Of a stretch of DNA of 5,846 nucleotides, positions 5,832 through 5,846 are shown in pieces. Under the pieces are notes generated by a model. It was given only the letters and a program-made list of their open reading frames with translations. It was not told the origin of the DNA and did no database searches. The stretch lies in contig NZ_QFOA01000122.1 of NCBI RefSeq assembly GCF_003248505.1, positions 1-5,846 of the forward strand. Reading direction: 5' to 3'. The position numbers were made by a program, and so were the translations under genes. Position 1 is the first letter of the stretch; each line of letters starts with the position of its first letter. The stretch is from Sphingobium sp. Lineage in GTDB: Bacteria > Pseudomonadota > Alphaproteobacteria > Sphingomonadales > Sphingomonadaceae.

Positions 5832-5846
5832 AGATAATTAAGGTGT

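Noticed and set aside
1..5846. CRISPR array, tRNA or rRNA gene, origin iterons
   Set aside because: No regularly spaced direct repeats, cloverleaf-like segments or rRNA-like sequence were seen on either strand by eye.

Overview
The window looks like accessory DNA from a GC-rich alphaproteobacterium, most likely a sphingomonad or a rhizobial relative. The likely setting is a plasmid or an integrative and conjugative element rather than core chromosome. This rests on two families recognised by motif and from memory: a DUF932 protein and the C-terminal half of a strawberry-notch-type helicase. Both are common on alphaproteobacterial mobile elements. No replication, transfer, integrase or tRNA gene is visible, so the replicon type is inference.

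All six supported genes lie on the minus strand and read from right to left. In order they are: (1) the C-terminal half of a strawberry-notch / DarB-like SF2 helicase (5819 to 3936), complete with its own ribosome binding site; (2) a full-length DUF932 protein (3818 to 2628); (3) a 193-residue protein with a four-to-six cysteine zinc-ribbon-like pattern (2586 to 2005); (4) a 100-residue helical protein (1855 to 1553); (5) a 282-residue acidic protein of unknown function with a striking conserved-looking C-terminal block (1533 to 685); (6) a PP-loop PAPS-reductase-like protein (680 to 18) that appears truncated at its C-terminal cysteine motif. Gaps are 117, 41, 149, 19 and 4 bases. Genes 4 to 6 are tightly packed and the last pair is probably translationally coupled.

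Four of the six starts have a clear GGAG-type ribosome binding site (5819, 3818, 2586, 1855), and these choose shorter starts than the longest open frames for genes 2 and 4. The last two genes have weak sites, consistent with coupling. The 117-base gap before the DUF932 gene contains a 7-bp hairpin next to a run of G tracts on the transcribed strand.

The extreme left end (about 1 to 104) is much more AT-rich than the rest, carries an 8-bp inverted repeat, and coincides with loss of the expected end of the PAPS-reductase-like protein. It looks like a junction with other DNA. Functionally, the full-length relatives of gene 1 (helicase fused to a methyltransferase, as in phage P1 DarB) suggest an anti-restriction or early-establishment module. 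That assignment of the whole cluster is inference. Two points merit most attention: the helicase is cut into an apparently deliberate stand-alone C-terminal protein, and the PAPS-reductase-like gene is broken exactly at its CxxC.
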